This document shows, one piece after another, positions 16,206 through 24,278 of a DNA stretch of 43,596 nt (position 1 is the first letter of the stretch; every line of letters begins with the position of its first letter). Source of the DNA: an uncultured Bacilli bacterium (GTDB lineage: Bacteria; Bacillota_I; Bacilli_A; RF39; UBA660); assembly GCA_944363595.1 (NCBI GenBank), contig CALVUN010000030.1:1-43596 (forward strand). Direction: 5' to 3'. Both the position numbers and the translations under genes were made by a program. The notes beneath the pieces are model-generated. The model did no database searches, was not told the DNA's origin, and saw nothing but the letters and a program-made list of their open reading frames with translations.

Positions 16206-17039
16206 ATGGAAGGAATAATAATAAAAAATATAAGCAACGACTATGTTGTAAAAAGTAATAAAAAAACATATGTATGCAAACCTCGTGGAAAATTTCGTCA
16301 TCAAGAAGTAACTCCACTCGTTGGCGACCATGTCATATTCGACGAAACAAATAACTACATTTTACAAATACTACCTAGAAAAAACATGTTGATAAGACCA
16401 AGTATTGCTAACGTCGACAAAGCCATCATTGTAACAAGTGTTAAAGAGCCAAATTTTAATACTAACTTATTAGATAAACTATTAATAATTATAGAATATA
16501 ATAATATAACTCCCATTATTGTTTTAAGTAAATTAGACCTCTTAAACCAAGAAGAAACAGAAAATATACAAAAGTATATTGATTATTATCGCCATTTAGG
16601 TTATTCAGTAATTCCTAATACAGATTTAATATCCATAAAAAAACAAATAAAAGACCAAATTGTAGTCTTTACAGGTCAATCAGGCTCAGGTAAATCAACC
16701 CTTTTAAACAAATTAAATTCTCATCTAAATCTAAAAACAAATTCCATATCCAAATCCCTTGGCAGGGGAAAACATACTACTAGACATACCGAATTGTTCA
16801 AAGTTTCAGAAGGATATGTTGCCGATACCCCAGGCTTTTCTAGTATCGATTTAAGAAATATGTCAAATATTGACATAAGAGACAATATGCGTGAAATGTT
16901 TGACAATTTAGAATACTGTAAATATAGAGATTGTATGCATTTAAAAGAAGACGGATGTAAAGTAAAAGATTTAGTAAAAAAAGGTGTTATTTTAAAAAGT
17001 CGTTATGAAAATTATCAAAAATTTATAGAAAGAAAGTGA
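16206..17039 (+). CDS. rsgA: Ribosome small-subunit-dependent GTPase A
   Basis: RsgA (CpgA, YjeQ) is a circularly permuted GTPase that helps late assembly of the 30S subunit. Of 277 residues, the N-terminal 70 form the OB fold. The permuted order is visible: G4 (LSKLDLL near 108-114), G1 (GQSGSGKST, 157-165), then G3 (DTPGFSS, 207-213). A C-terminal zinc site has Cys238, Cys243, His245 and Cys251 in CKYRDCMHLKEDGC. SD is AGGAGG. Its stop TGA is followed 4 bp later by the rpe start. PrkC phosphorylates CpgA in B. subtilis, which fits the shared locus. Confidence 0.96.
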   Translation: MEGIIIKNISNDYVVKSNKKTYVCKPRGKFRHQEVTPLVGDHVIFDETNNYILQILPRKNMLIRPSIANVDKAIIVTSVKEPNFNTNLLDKLLIIIEYNNITPIIVLSKLDLLNQEETENIQKYIDYYRHLGYSVIPNTDLISIKKQIKDQIVVFTGQSGSGKSTLLNKLNSHLNLKTNSISKSLGRGKHTTRHTELFKVSEGYVADTPGFSSIDLRNMSNIDIRDNMREMFDNLEYCKYRDCMHLKEDGCKVKDLVKKGVILKSRYENYQKFIERK

Positions 17040-17043
17040 TAAA

Positions 17044-17682
17044 ATGCAAATATCTTGTTCAATCTTATCTAGTGATAACCGTCCAAATAGTGTTTTAAAA
17101 TTAAATAATACCAACGTAGATTATTTACATATAGATGTAATGGATGGCAAATTTGTCAAAAATAATCAGTTTCCTATTGAAGAAATCAAAAAAATGTTAT
17201 CACTAAGTACCAAAAAAGCAGATATCCACTTAATGGTGGAAAACCCATCTTCATATATTAAAGAATTAGCTCATCAAAATATTGCCTATATAACTATCCA
17301 TCGTGAATTAGATACTGACCTATATCCCATTATTGAAGAAATAAAAAAGTTAAATTACAAAGTAGGCCTATCTATAAAACCAGATACTAGTGTTGTAAGT
17401 TTAATTCCATATTTAAAAGATATTGACCTAATTCTTATAATGAGTGTTGAACCAGGATATGGAAAACAAATCTTCTTACCAAGAACAATCAATAAATTAA
17501 ATGAATTAAATCGCCTAAGATTAAAGTATCCCCATTTAATTGTGGAAGTAGATGGTGGAATAAATAATACTAATATAAAAAAATTAATTAAAGCCAAAGT
17601 AGATATCTCAGTAGTGGGATCGTTTATAACTAACAATGAAGATTATAATCAAGTAATAAATAAATTAAAAACTATTAAATAA
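17044..17682 (+). CDS. rpe: Ribulose-phosphate 3-epimerase
   Basis: Interconverts ribulose-5-phosphate and xylulose-5-phosphate in the pentose phosphate pathway. The 212-aa TIM barrel has HIDVMDGKFV (His29, Asp31 metal ligands), DIHLMVENP, MSVEPGYGKQIF and VEVDGGIN. It starts 4 bp after the rsgA stop with AAAGTGAT as SD, so it is coupled to rsgA. The rsgA-rpe order is the one in B. subtilis. Slightly short but complete. Confidence 0.95.
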   Translation: MQISCSILSSDNRPNSVLKLNNTNVDYLHIDVMDGKFVKNNQFPIEEIKKMLSLSTKKADIHLMVENPSSYIKELAHQNIAYITIHRELDTDLYPIIEEIKKLNYKVGLSIKPDTSVVSLIPYLKDIDLILIMSVEPGYGKQIFLPRTINKLNELNRLRLKYPHLIVEVDGGINNTNIKKLIKAKVDISVVGSFITNNEDYNQVINKLKTIK

Positions 17683-17701
17683 TGTATATAGACACACAAA
17701 A

Positions 17702-17730
17702 ATACCATACTAATCATGAAAGGATGGTAT
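17702..17730 (+). promoter_or_regulatory. Hairpin over the ribosome binding site of the 38-aa ORF
   Basis: ATACCAT and ATGGTAT form a 7-bp stem whose loop and 3' arm contain the AAAGGATGG Shine-Dalgarno. If folded, it could reduce translation of the small ORF. Weak evidence. Confidence 0.3.
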
Positions 17731-17731
17731 A

Positions 17732-17848
17732 ATGAAAAAGCCAAATAACAAATCTTCAAAAGAAAAAAAACAAAAGACAATAAAAGAAAGCTATCAAAAA
17801 GGTCTACAATATTATCAAGAAGTAGAACAAAAAAAAGATTCACATTGA
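17732..17848 (+). CDS. Small basic 38-aa protein
   Basis: An ORF of 38 codons with an SD (AAAGGATGG) 4-5 nt before its ATG. The peptide starts MKKPNNKSSKEKKQK, is rich in lysine and glutamine, and has no hydrophobic segment, so it is probably soluble and may bind nucleic acid or be disordered. It occupies the place between rpe and rpmB where B. subtilis has spoVM, but it is not SpoVM, which is a 26-aa amphipathic peptide. Its TGA stop lies inside the terminator hairpin loop. No homolog is recognised. Confidence 0.55.
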   Translation: MKKPNNKSSKEKKQKTIKESYQKGLQYYQEVEQKKDSH

Positions 17849-17858
17849 ATCTTTTTTT
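17830..17858. terminator. Bidirectional terminator between the 38-aa ORF and rpmB
   Basis: AAAAAAAGATTC, loop ACATT, GAATCTTTTTTT: a perfect 12-bp stem with A and T tracts on both sides. It serves the plus-strand operon and the converging rpmB gene. Confidence 0.9.
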
Positions 17859-17867
17859 GTATAAACA

Positions 17868-18044
17868 TTAGTAACTTTTTTGCATAGCCTTTTTAATAGC
17901 CCTAGCTTCTCTAGCACTAGTTCTAAATTTTAAACCATTAATAGTAACAGTTTGTAAATTAACTTTTTGAGCCTTTTTAGTAACTTTTAAACAGTTAGGT
18001 CTATTATTAGCCATATTTGTCTTTTTATTAGTAATTTTTAACAT
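17868..18044 (-). CDS. rpmB: 50S ribosomal protein L28
   Basis: A 58-aa basic protein that matches L28: ITNKKTNMANNRPNCLKVTKK, then VNLQTVTINGLKFRTSAREARAIKK. The start is the ATG at 18044, behind GAGGAGGG; the frame extends upstream but lacks a second SD. It is a few residues shorter than the usual 62-aa form and lacks the zinc cysteines found in some L28 proteins. It lies on the opposite strand from the rsgA-rpe operon, as recalled for B. subtilis. Confidence 0.86.
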   Translation of the reverse strand: MLKITNKKTNMANNRPNCLKVTKKAQKVNLQTVTINGLKFRTSAREARAIKKAMQKSY

Positions 18045-18121
18045 ATTATCCCTCCTCAAAATCAAATGCATAACCATTTTATCAGAAAAAAAGCTATTCG
18101 TCAATTAATTTTTTACAAGTT

Positions 18122-18823
18122 TTATCCCTCTTTTTGATTATTTTTCATAAATTCTCTTAAAATCTTTGTCGTAGCGCGTTTTTCGATTCTAGATACATAA
18201 CTTCTAGATATCCCCATTTTTGTAGCAATCTCCTTCTGTGTTAGTTCATCATTACCATTAAGTCCATACCGATATTCAAGTATCTGTCTCTCCCTTTTTG
18301 TAAGCATTTCCATATATTTATTAAGTAATTTAATATTATCTTTCAAATAAATATCTTCTAAAAAATCTGGTTCATCTGTTTTCAAAACATCTAATATCGT
18401 AATTTCATTTCCTTCTTTATCAAAACTAATTCCCTCATAAATACTAACATTCTTACTATTCTTTTTATCTCCCCTAAAGTACATCAAAATTTCGTTTTCT
18501 GCACATTTAGCCACATATGTTGTAAGCCTAACATTCTTATCCAAAGAATAAGTATCAATTCCCTTAATCAAACCAACCGTACCAATACCAATCAAGTCAT
18601 CAATATCACTAGTATTAGATTCAAATTTCTTAACAATATGTGCCACTAATCTAAGATTATGTAAAATAAGCTTATTTCTAGCTTCATTATCACCTTGTTT
18701 AGCTAACAAAACATACTTTTCTTCTTCCTCTTTACTGAGAGGATCAGGAAAAACATTATTAGAATAAGCACCTGTAAAAAAAGTACAATCTTTAACTAAT
18801 AAACTAAGTATATCAAATAACAT
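18122..18823 (-). CDS. sigK: Sporulation-type RNA polymerase sigma factor, SigK-like
   Basis: The 233-aa protein has sigma-70 regions 2 and 4 and aligns well with pro-sigma-K of B. subtilis: NNVFPDPLSKEEEEKY, ARNKLILHNLRLVAHIVKKFE, DDLIGIGTVGLIKGIDTY, LTTYVAKCAENEILMYFR, SFDKEGNEITILDVL, and the region 4 helix-turn-helix KEIATKMGISRSYVSRIEKRA. The first 20 or so residues (LFDILSLLVKDCTFFTG) are hydrophobic, like the pro-sequence that keeps SigK inactive at the membrane until cleaved by SpoIVFB. In Bacillus SigK controls late mother-cell genes. Whether this organism sporulates is unknown; no SpoIVFB is in the window. SD is AGAGGTGA. Confidence 0.88.
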   Translation of the reverse strand: MLFDILSLLVKDCTFFTGAYSNNVFPDPLSKEEEEKYVLLAKQGDNEARNKLILHNLRLVAHIVKKFESNTSDIDDLIGIGTVGLIKGIDTYSLDKNVRLTTYVAKCAENEILMYFRGDKKNSKNVSIYEGISFDKEGNEITILDVLKTDEPDFLEDIYLKDNIKLLNKYMEMLTKRERQILEYRYGLNGNDELTQKEIATKMGISRSYVSRIEKRATTKILREFMKNNQKEG

Positions 18824-18914
18824 TTTGTCACCTCTAATAAATCATATAAATTGGACAATTCAACTATTACAATAAAATAAATTATGTAAAATACTTATTT
18901 TTATACATATCAAA

Positions 18915-18943
18915 TTGACAAAACAACAAAATAATATTACAAT
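18915..18943 (+). promoter_or_regulatory. Sigma-A promoter of the AI-2E family gene
   Basis: TTGACA at 18915-18920, a 17-bp spacer, TACAAT at 18938-18943. It fixes the gene start at 18966, since any start further upstream would lie inside the promoter. Confidence 0.88.
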
Positions 18944-18965
18944 ACAAGTAAAAAAGGAGGATACC

Positions 18966-20120
18966 ATGAAATTAAAATATAAAAAAGATATAATATATAT
19001 CGTAACATATGCTATTCTACTAATCTTTGCATTATTTAATATCAATTTAATTTTATCGATCTTATCTTATATTCTAAAATTAATAATGCCATTTCTAATT
19101 GGTTGTATAATAGCATACATTCTAAATATACTTTTAAATATTGTCGAACATAAAATATTAAAGAAAATGAAAGAAAGCAAACTAAAAAGAGCCCTTGGCC
19201 TCATTATAACACTATTTATCGTTGTGGGAGCTATTGCCTTAATCATAGGTTTAATCGTTCCACAATTACAAAATACTGTCACCATATTTATTGATAACTT
19301 ACCAGAATATCAAGAAAATCTCATAAATAGGTTAGATGAAATGGGTGTCAGTGAAGGAACAATTGATACCTTTAACAATTACTTAAACGATACCAAAGAA
19401 ATACTAACTAATACAGTTGTCAATAACCGAGAAAATATCATAACCAGTGCTGTAGGAATAGCAAGCTCTGTTATCTCAACAATTGCCAATTTAATAATTG
19501 CTATTGTCTTTGCTATCTATTTATTAGCTCAAAAAGAAACATTATTAAGGCAATTTAATAAATTAATGAAAGCATATATAGAACCAAAACAAATTAATAT
19601 GATTAACAACATAGGTACAGATTCCAATCGCATTTTTGGTAACTTTGTCAGTGGTCAATGTCTAGAAGCTTTAATAATTGGTATCTTGTGTTTCATCGGT
19701 ATGCTAATATTAAGATTACCATATGCCACTACTATATCTGTCCTTGTTGGATTTACTGCTTTAATCCCAGTTTTTGGAGCATTAATAGGTACAGCTATTG
19801 GTGCCATTCTAATTCTTATGATAGATCCAATCCAAGCCGTTATCTTTATTATCTTTATAATAATATTACAACAATTTGAAGGTAATTTAATATATCCTAA
19901 AGTTGTAGGAAAATCAGTAGGATTACCAGGAATTTGGGTTTTAGTCGCAGTTACAATTGGTGCTTCAGTCGCAGGCATCATCGGTATGCTATTAAGTGTT
20001 CCAATATGTTCTATTTGTTATAGTGCTATTGCTAATACTGTCAATGAAAGATTAAAAGAAAAAGAAGAAAACGAAAAAAATAAACGTAAATTATTTCATT
20101 TTAGAAGCAATGTTGATTAA
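18966..20120 (+). CDS. AI-2E family transporter (YtvI/PerM-like)
   Basis: A 384-aa integral membrane protein of PF01594. About eight hydrophobic segments are seen: two near 10-60, one near 75-98, then a soluble loop from about 105 to 155 (NLPEYQENLINRLDEMG), and a cluster from about 165 to 365. Family marks include FGNFVSGQCLEALIIGILCFIG and QQFEGNLIYPKVVGKSVGLPGIWVL. Members export AI-2-like molecules or act as Na+/H+ antiporters, so the substrate is open. SD is AAGGAGGA. It has its own promoter and terminator, so it is a single-gene unit. Confidence 0.92.
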   Translation: MKLKYKKDIIYIVTYAILLIFALFNINLILSILSYILKLIMPFLIGCIIAYILNILLNIVEHKILKKMKESKLKRALGLIITLFIVVGAIALIIGLIVPQLQNTVTIFIDNLPEYQENLINRLDEMGVSEGTIDTFNNYLNDTKEILTNTVVNNRENIITSAVGIASSVISTIANLIIAIVFAIYLLAQKETLLRQFNKLMKAYIEPKQINMINNIGTDSNRIFGNFVSGQCLEALIIGILCFIGMLILRLPYATTISVLVGFTALIPVFGALIGTAIGAILILMIDPIQAVIFIIFIIILQQFEGNLIYPKVVGKSVGLPGIWVLVAVTIGASVAGIIGMLLSVPICSICYSAIANTVNERLKEKEENEKNKRKLFHFRSNVD

Positions 20121-20157
20121 AAACAAATACATTGAAAAGTAGTGTAATAAAAATAAT

Positions 20158-20195
20158 TGATAGCAAGAATTTAATTTCTTTCTATCATTTTTTAT
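20158..20195 (+). terminator. Terminator of the AI-2E family gene
   Basis: TGATAG, one unpaired C, AAGAA, loop, TTCTT, one unpaired T, CTATCA, followed by TTTTTTATTTT. Confidence 0.85.
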
Positions 20196-20366
20196 TTTCT
20201 TGTTTATAAATTTATGTTAAAGTAGATAAAAAGAACATAATTACCCTTTGAATATCATACTTTATAAGCAATAAGTCACGGATTTTTTTCAAAATTATAA
20301 ATTAATTTTATTTCAGAATTTTCAGTTCAACATTTTTAATATTTATGATTATAATATTTTCCTAAA

Positions 20367-20730
20367 TTATTCTGTTTTCATATAATTTATGTAATTATCT
20401 ACCATCATAATTTTCCCATGTAAAGTTACACCATCATCAGTTATTTTTCTTTCTTCACTCACAATAATATGATTTTTATATCCCAAAAACTCAGTGTCAA
20501 CAGTTTTATGATCAGATTTTTCGTTTAGCTTATTAGAATCTTCAAATTCAAATTTTGTATCTTTTAATGCTCTATTATAACTAATCATATCTTCCTTTAT
20601 ATTAAAAATCCCACCATTATAAGCGTTATTAATGGCATCAATTAATTCCTTATAATATTTATATCATTTATATAAATCTTTCTATATTTTTTATCTTCAT
20701 TTATTAATTTTTTGCGTAGTAAATATGTCA
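20367..20730 (-). pseudogene. Decayed IS1182-type transposase fragment
   Basis: On the minus strand, 20367-20588 reads in frame as a fragment with SDHKTVDTEFLGYKNHIIV and SEERKITDDGVTLHGK, the FGYKxH...EERIIT pattern of IS1182-family DDE transposases. Upstream, the same frame continues as KELIDAINNAYNGGI, and further upstream a shifted frame gives RKKLINEDKKYRKIYIND before a stop. So at least one frameshift and loss of both ends are visible. No terminal inverted repeats could be identified. It marks an old insertion next to the secreted-protein/ABC cassette. Confidence 0.7.
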
Positions 20731-21106
20731 ATACATAGATTATCTATGAGTAAATTCTCCGATTCAAATATTCTTTTTTAAAAATTTATTAAGTAATAAC
20801 AATCAACTGTTTAAAAATAAGTCTATCAAATAAAACTTCATAATTATTATGCAAAAAAAAATTATTGTATTTATTTACAATAATCCGTGTAAATTTTACA
20901 GTGATGTTATAAAATTATTGTTTTTTTAATTAATTGATGATAAACTTAAGTAAAATTAATATAAACATACAGTAAATTTATGGTTAACTTTTAAACATAT
21001 AAGGTAAAAAAAATAACGCTGACGGCATCCTCATGTATTTAGACATTATTCTTGTTATACTTTCTTTAAGTGAGTATGAATGTGATAGAAAGAGAGGGAT
21101 AAATAA
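20731..21106. other. AT-rich intergenic stretch without recognised features
   Basis: About 375 bp between the transposase remnant and the small secreted-protein gene. No ORF of note, no tRNA and no clear terminator. Possible promoter elements are present (TTGTTATAC near 21051-21060) but none is convincing. The GAGAGGG at 21092-21098 is the Shine-Dalgarno for the next gene. Confidence 0.5.
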
Positions 21107-21478
21107 AAATATATCTTTATAGCATTAATAATTACATCATGCACAGCTTCAATGAATGTTTTTGCCGGCATAAAAAACTATTCATTTAATGTTCCTGGAT
21201 TTAATGGAAGTGTTCAAACACCATTAAGAGAGGATAAACTATTGGAAAATAGAGAAGTTGTTAGAGATGTTGTTGTAAGTCCATCATATGATACACTAGA
21301 TATAGTAATGAAAAACAGACTAGGTGCAAACGTTGGCTCATGGAAGATATTAAAAAATGAAGAACAAGTTATTTTTGATGAAAAATATGAAATAATGCCA
21401 GCATCTGCATATTTATATATTGACTCAAGATGGAATTATACTAAATCTACTTATACAAGTTTTACATGGCAATATTAA
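21107..21478 (+). CDS. Small secreted protein, start codon lost or non-canonical
   Basis: The frame open from 21107 encodes a signal peptide (KYIFIALIITSCTASMNVFA, cleavage after VFA) followed by about 104 residues starting GIKNYSFNVPGFNGSV and ending SRWNYTKSTYTSFTWQY. It resembles small secreted beta-rich proteins of Bacillota that begin with F-x-VPGFNGS. There is no ATG, GTG or TTG before the ATG at 21152, which lies inside the signal peptide. GAGAGGG at 21092-21098 sits where a start at about 21105 would be expected, where the sequence reads TAAAAATAT. A one-base loss in the A-run or a non-standard start would explain it. The gene precedes an ABC transporter, so it may be a secreted peptide or bacteriocin-like product of that cassette. 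Function unknown. Confidence 0.55.
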   Translation, partial: KYIFIALIITSCTASMNVFAGIKNYSFNVPGFNGSVQTPLREDKLLENREVVRDVVVSPSYDTLDIVMKNRLGANVGSWKILKNEEQVIFDEKYEIMPASAYLYIDSRWNYTKSTYTSFTWQY

Positions 21479-21532
21479 AAATATAATAAAGAGTTAAAAC
21501 TTATTCATACTCTCACATTAATGGAGGTAAAT

Positions 21533-22327
21533 ATGAAAGTATTAAAAAAATATCGTCTTCTCATCATAACTTTAGTTATTTTATTTGTCTTATCAATCAT
21601 TAATTATTACACTTCCATCCACACACCATTTGGGGATATTGATACAAGTAAAATAAGTAGTTATTCCATGTGGTTTTATACAATCAACTCAGGAATAGGT
21701 AGTGTTATATCCTTTTTATCCCAAATAATTATTCCTTTTGTTTGTGTATATCCTTTTTTCCAAATAATAAAGACTGGTTTTATTCAAAATGTTATAACCA
21801 AAGTTCCATATCAAAAATTTTTAAAAAAACAAATAAACAACAGTTACCTTAGAGCAATATTACTATTTCCCTTATATTCCTTAGTAGTCTTTATCGTATC
21901 TAGTATTTTCTTTTCACCAGAAATAAATTCAACAAGCCTACATATTCATTATTTCCCATCTCATATAATAAACCCACCATTCCATGTTTTTATATCCATT
22001 ATATCAATGATTTTATATAGTTTAGCAATCACTAATATAGCTCTAATCCTATCAAGATATTTAAAAAAATTCTATCTAGTCCTAATAGTAACACTTATGG
22101 TTGTATTCTTAATAGCATTTATTGAAGGAAATCTATTATCAAATATATTATCCCTTTTCAATAAAGAACTATTTTATAATATAAATATATATGACGATTA
22201 CCTATGTGCTAGGGGTAACTACATTGTAAATATCTCTTTTGGTATCATAAGAAATATTATTCTTATCATTATACTATCCTTGACATACAAAAACAAAGAA
22301 AAAGTGGTGCTAAAAAGTGATGAATAA
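21533..22327 (+). CDS. Membrane protein, putative ABC transporter permease subunit
   Basis: A 264-aa protein with about six transmembrane segments: near 8-25, 50-75, 105-128, 150-175, 185-208 and 235-255. It shows no conserved motif that I recognise. It is placed directly before a second permease-like gene and an ATPase, so it is read as an ABC-2-type membrane subunit. SD is TGGAGGT, 5 nt before the ATG at 21533; a slightly longer frame from 21521 is not needed. Its stop overlaps the next start by 8 bp, so the two are coupled. Substrate unknown; immunity or export of the secreted protein upstream is a guess. Confidence 0.7.
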   Translation: MKVLKKYRLLIITLVILFVLSIINYYTSIHTPFGDIDTSKISSYSMWFYTINSGIGSVISFLSQIIIPFVCVYPFFQIIKTGFIQNVITKVPYQKFLKKQINNSYLRAILLFPLYSLVVFIVSSIFFSPEINSTSLHIHYFPSHIINPPFHVFISIISMILYSLAITNIALILSRYLKKFYLVLIVTLMVVFLIAFIEGNLLSNILSLFNKELFYNINIYDDYLCARGNYIVNISFGIIRNIILIIILSLTYKNKEKVVLKSDE

Positions 22328-23060
22328 AGTTCTAAAATATTTAACCAACAATTACCTAGTATTATTCATAATCATATATTATGCTATTGGATCATATATC
22401 TTTTCTAATTACTACATCAATGAAGATTATATAACTAAATTTATTAACATATTAACTAACCAAAATTTAAATTTAATCTTTTTATTCCCCTCATTTATTC
22501 TAATGACATCATATGTATATAAAGAATTATATAATTATAATTTAATTTTACGTTTTCCAAGTAGAAACAAATACATAATATATGTTATAAAAACATTATT
22601 GATAGTAAATAGTATTATCTATTTACTTCTCATATTAATAACATTTATAGCAACAAATTTGACTCCTTTTGAAGAGTTAACTATAACATCACTATATAAT
22701 AGTAACAATCTATCTATTATGATTTCAAGCCTAATTAAATTATGGATATATAGTCTTATTTTTTCCATTATCGTTATAACTTTATATTATAGCCTATCTA
22801 AGTCTAGTTATGCCAATCTTCTAAGCTTTATAATTATCTGTTTTAACTATTTTTCTAAATATTTAATAGGAACATATCCTTATTTAACTTATTTATTTCC
22901 ACAAGTCTATATTTTAGACTCAAATAATCTATTTAAAAGCCTTACTATTAATAATTTAGCCAGTATCATTTATCTAATTATAATAGTCATAATCACTATA
23001 ATCATCTTATTAAAAATTATTAATAATAAACAATTTCTAAATGAAGAAGGGAAGGAGTAA
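22320..23060 (+). CDS. Membrane protein, second putative ABC permease subunit
   Basis: A 246-aa protein with about six transmembrane segments (near 15-33, 52-72, 85-108, 135-158, 165-185, 215-237) and almost no soluble domain. It begins inside the end of the previous gene and ends 2 bp before the ATPase gene, which fits a three-gene ABC transporter. The ATG at 22320 is chosen over an in-frame GTG at 22317. It is not similar enough to the first permease to call a duplication by eye. Confidence 0.7.
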   Translation: MNKVLKYLTNNYLVLFIIIYYAIGSYIFSNYYINEDYITKFINILTNQNLNLIFLFPSFILMTSYVYKELYNYNLILRFPSRNKYIIYVIKTLLIVNSIIYLLLILITFIATNLTPFEELTITSLYNSNNLSIMISSLIKLWIYSLIFSIIVITLYYSLSKSSYANLLSFIIICFNYFSKYLIGTYPYLTYLFPQVYILDSNNLFKSLTINNLASIIYLIIIVIITIIILLKIINNKQFLNEEGKE

Positions 23061-23062
23061 AA

Positions 23063-23692
23063 ATGATTGAAATAAAAAATGTATCGAAAACAATTGACAA
23101 AAGAATCGTACTAAAAAATATCAATCTAAAATTAGAAAGTGGTAAAACCTATGGTATTGTTGGCCCAAATGGCAGTGGAAAATCAATGCTTCTACGTTTA
23201 ATTTGTGGTTTAATAAGCCCAGATAATGGTTGTGTATTAATTAATAAAGAAGAACTAAAAAATAATATTAACAAGTATAATTTCGGTGTTCTAATCGAAA
23301 AGCCCAAATTCCTAAATAATTTAACTGGTTTTGAAAATTTAGAAATCTTAGCTAGCATTAATCATAAAATAACCAATGATGATATTGACCAAATTTTAAA
23401 ATCTGTCAATCTATATAAAGAAAAAAATCAAAAATATAGGACATATTCTTTGGGCATGAAACAAAAATTAGGTATTGCTCAAGCTCTAATGGAAGATCCT
23501 GATATTATTTTATTAGATGAACCCTTTAGTGCTTTAGATAAAGAATCATCAAAACAAATAAGAAATATCCTTTTAAAGTTAAAAAAACAAGATAAACTCA
23601 TCATAATTGCCACCCATAGCAAAGAAGATATAGATACCCTATGCGATGAAGTATTAGAAATGGAAGAAGGAAACATCAGAAAAGTTAGTTAG
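23063..23692 (+). CDS. ABC transporter ATP-binding protein
   Basis: A 209-aa nucleotide-binding subunit. Walker A is GPNGSGKSMLLR (34-45), the signature is YSLGMKQKLGIAQAL, Walker B is IILLDEPFSALD, and the switch histidine is in ATHSKED. The short form, with the LGMKQKL variant of LSGGQ, is typical of export or immunity ABC-2 systems (BcrA/LolD-like). SD is GAAGGGAAGGAG. It ends the cassette and its stop lies inside a terminator hairpin. Confidence 0.93.
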   Translation: MIEIKNVSKTIDKRIVLKNINLKLESGKTYGIVGPNGSGKSMLLRLICGLISPDNGCVLINKEELKNNINKYNFGVLIEKPKFLNNLTGFENLEILASINHKITNDDIDQILKSVNLYKEKNQKYRTYSLGMKQKLGIAQALMEDPDIILLDEPFSALDKESSKQIRNILLKLKKQDKLIIIATHSKEDIDTLCDEVLEMEEGNIRKVS

Positions 23693-23703
23693 CTAACTTT
23701 TTT
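23680..23703 (+). terminator. Terminator of the ABC transporter cassette
   Basis: AAAAGTTAG, loop TTAG, CTAACTTTT and further T's. The stop codon of the ATPase gene is the loop. Confidence 0.88.
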
Positions 23704-23756
23704 CTTTTAAAACTAATTAAAATATAGTATAATTAAAAAGAAAGAAGTGATGTTAT

Positions 23757-24278
23757 ATGGACAAATTAATTCCTGATATGTATCAAAAAAGCATTTATTC
23801 TATCAATTACGAAAAATTAAAAGAAAATGGCATAAAATGTCTTCTCTTTGATTTAGATAACACATGTGCTCCTATTAATGTCAAAAAGCCAAGTCAAAAA
23901 CTAATTGATTTATTTGATGACTTGCAAGACTTAGGCTTTAAAGTAATTATATTTTCAAATTCACCTAAAAAAAGATTAGAACCATTTAAAACAACCCTTT
24001 TGGTTGATTGTAGTGCCAATTCCAGTAAACCAAGGAAGAAAAAATTTTTAAAAATAATTAAAACTTTTAATTATGACTTAAGCGAAGTTGCAATAATTGG
24101 TGATCAACTATTCACAGATATCCTAGGAGGAAATAGAGTAGGAATTAAAACTATATTAGTAAACCCCTTATCTCCCAATGATTTTTTTATAACCAAATTT
24201 ATTCGCCACTTCGAAAAAAGACAAATGAGACGCCTCCATAAGCGGGGCTTATTTACGAAAGGAAAATATTATGAATAA
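23757..24278 (+). CDS. yqeG: YqeG family HAD-type phosphatase
   Basis: A 173-aa HAD-IIIA phosphatase. The nucleophile motif is LLFDLDNTCAP (about 30-40), the second is IFSNSPKKR, and the acidic motif is IIGDQLFTDILGGNR. The enzyme is cytoplasmic and in related species dephosphorylates small phosphate esters; its exact substrate is not known here. It overlaps yqeH by 8 bp, the same pairing as in B. subtilis. Confidence 0.92.
   Translation: MDKLIPDMYQKSIYSINYEKLKENGIKCLLFDLDNTCAPINVKKPSQKLIDLFDDLQDLGFKVIIFSNSPKKRLEPFKTTLLVDCSANSSKPRKKKFLKIIKTFNYDLSEVAIIGDQLFTDILGGNRVGIKTILVNPLSPNDFFITKFIRHFEKRQMRRLHKRGLFTKGKYYE

Noticed and set aside
21107-21478. Lactococcin 972-type bacteriocin
   Set aside because: The position before an ABC transporter and the aromatic C-terminus are suggestive, but the mature sequence lacks the family's conserved residues, and the large DUF1430 membrane protein is missing.
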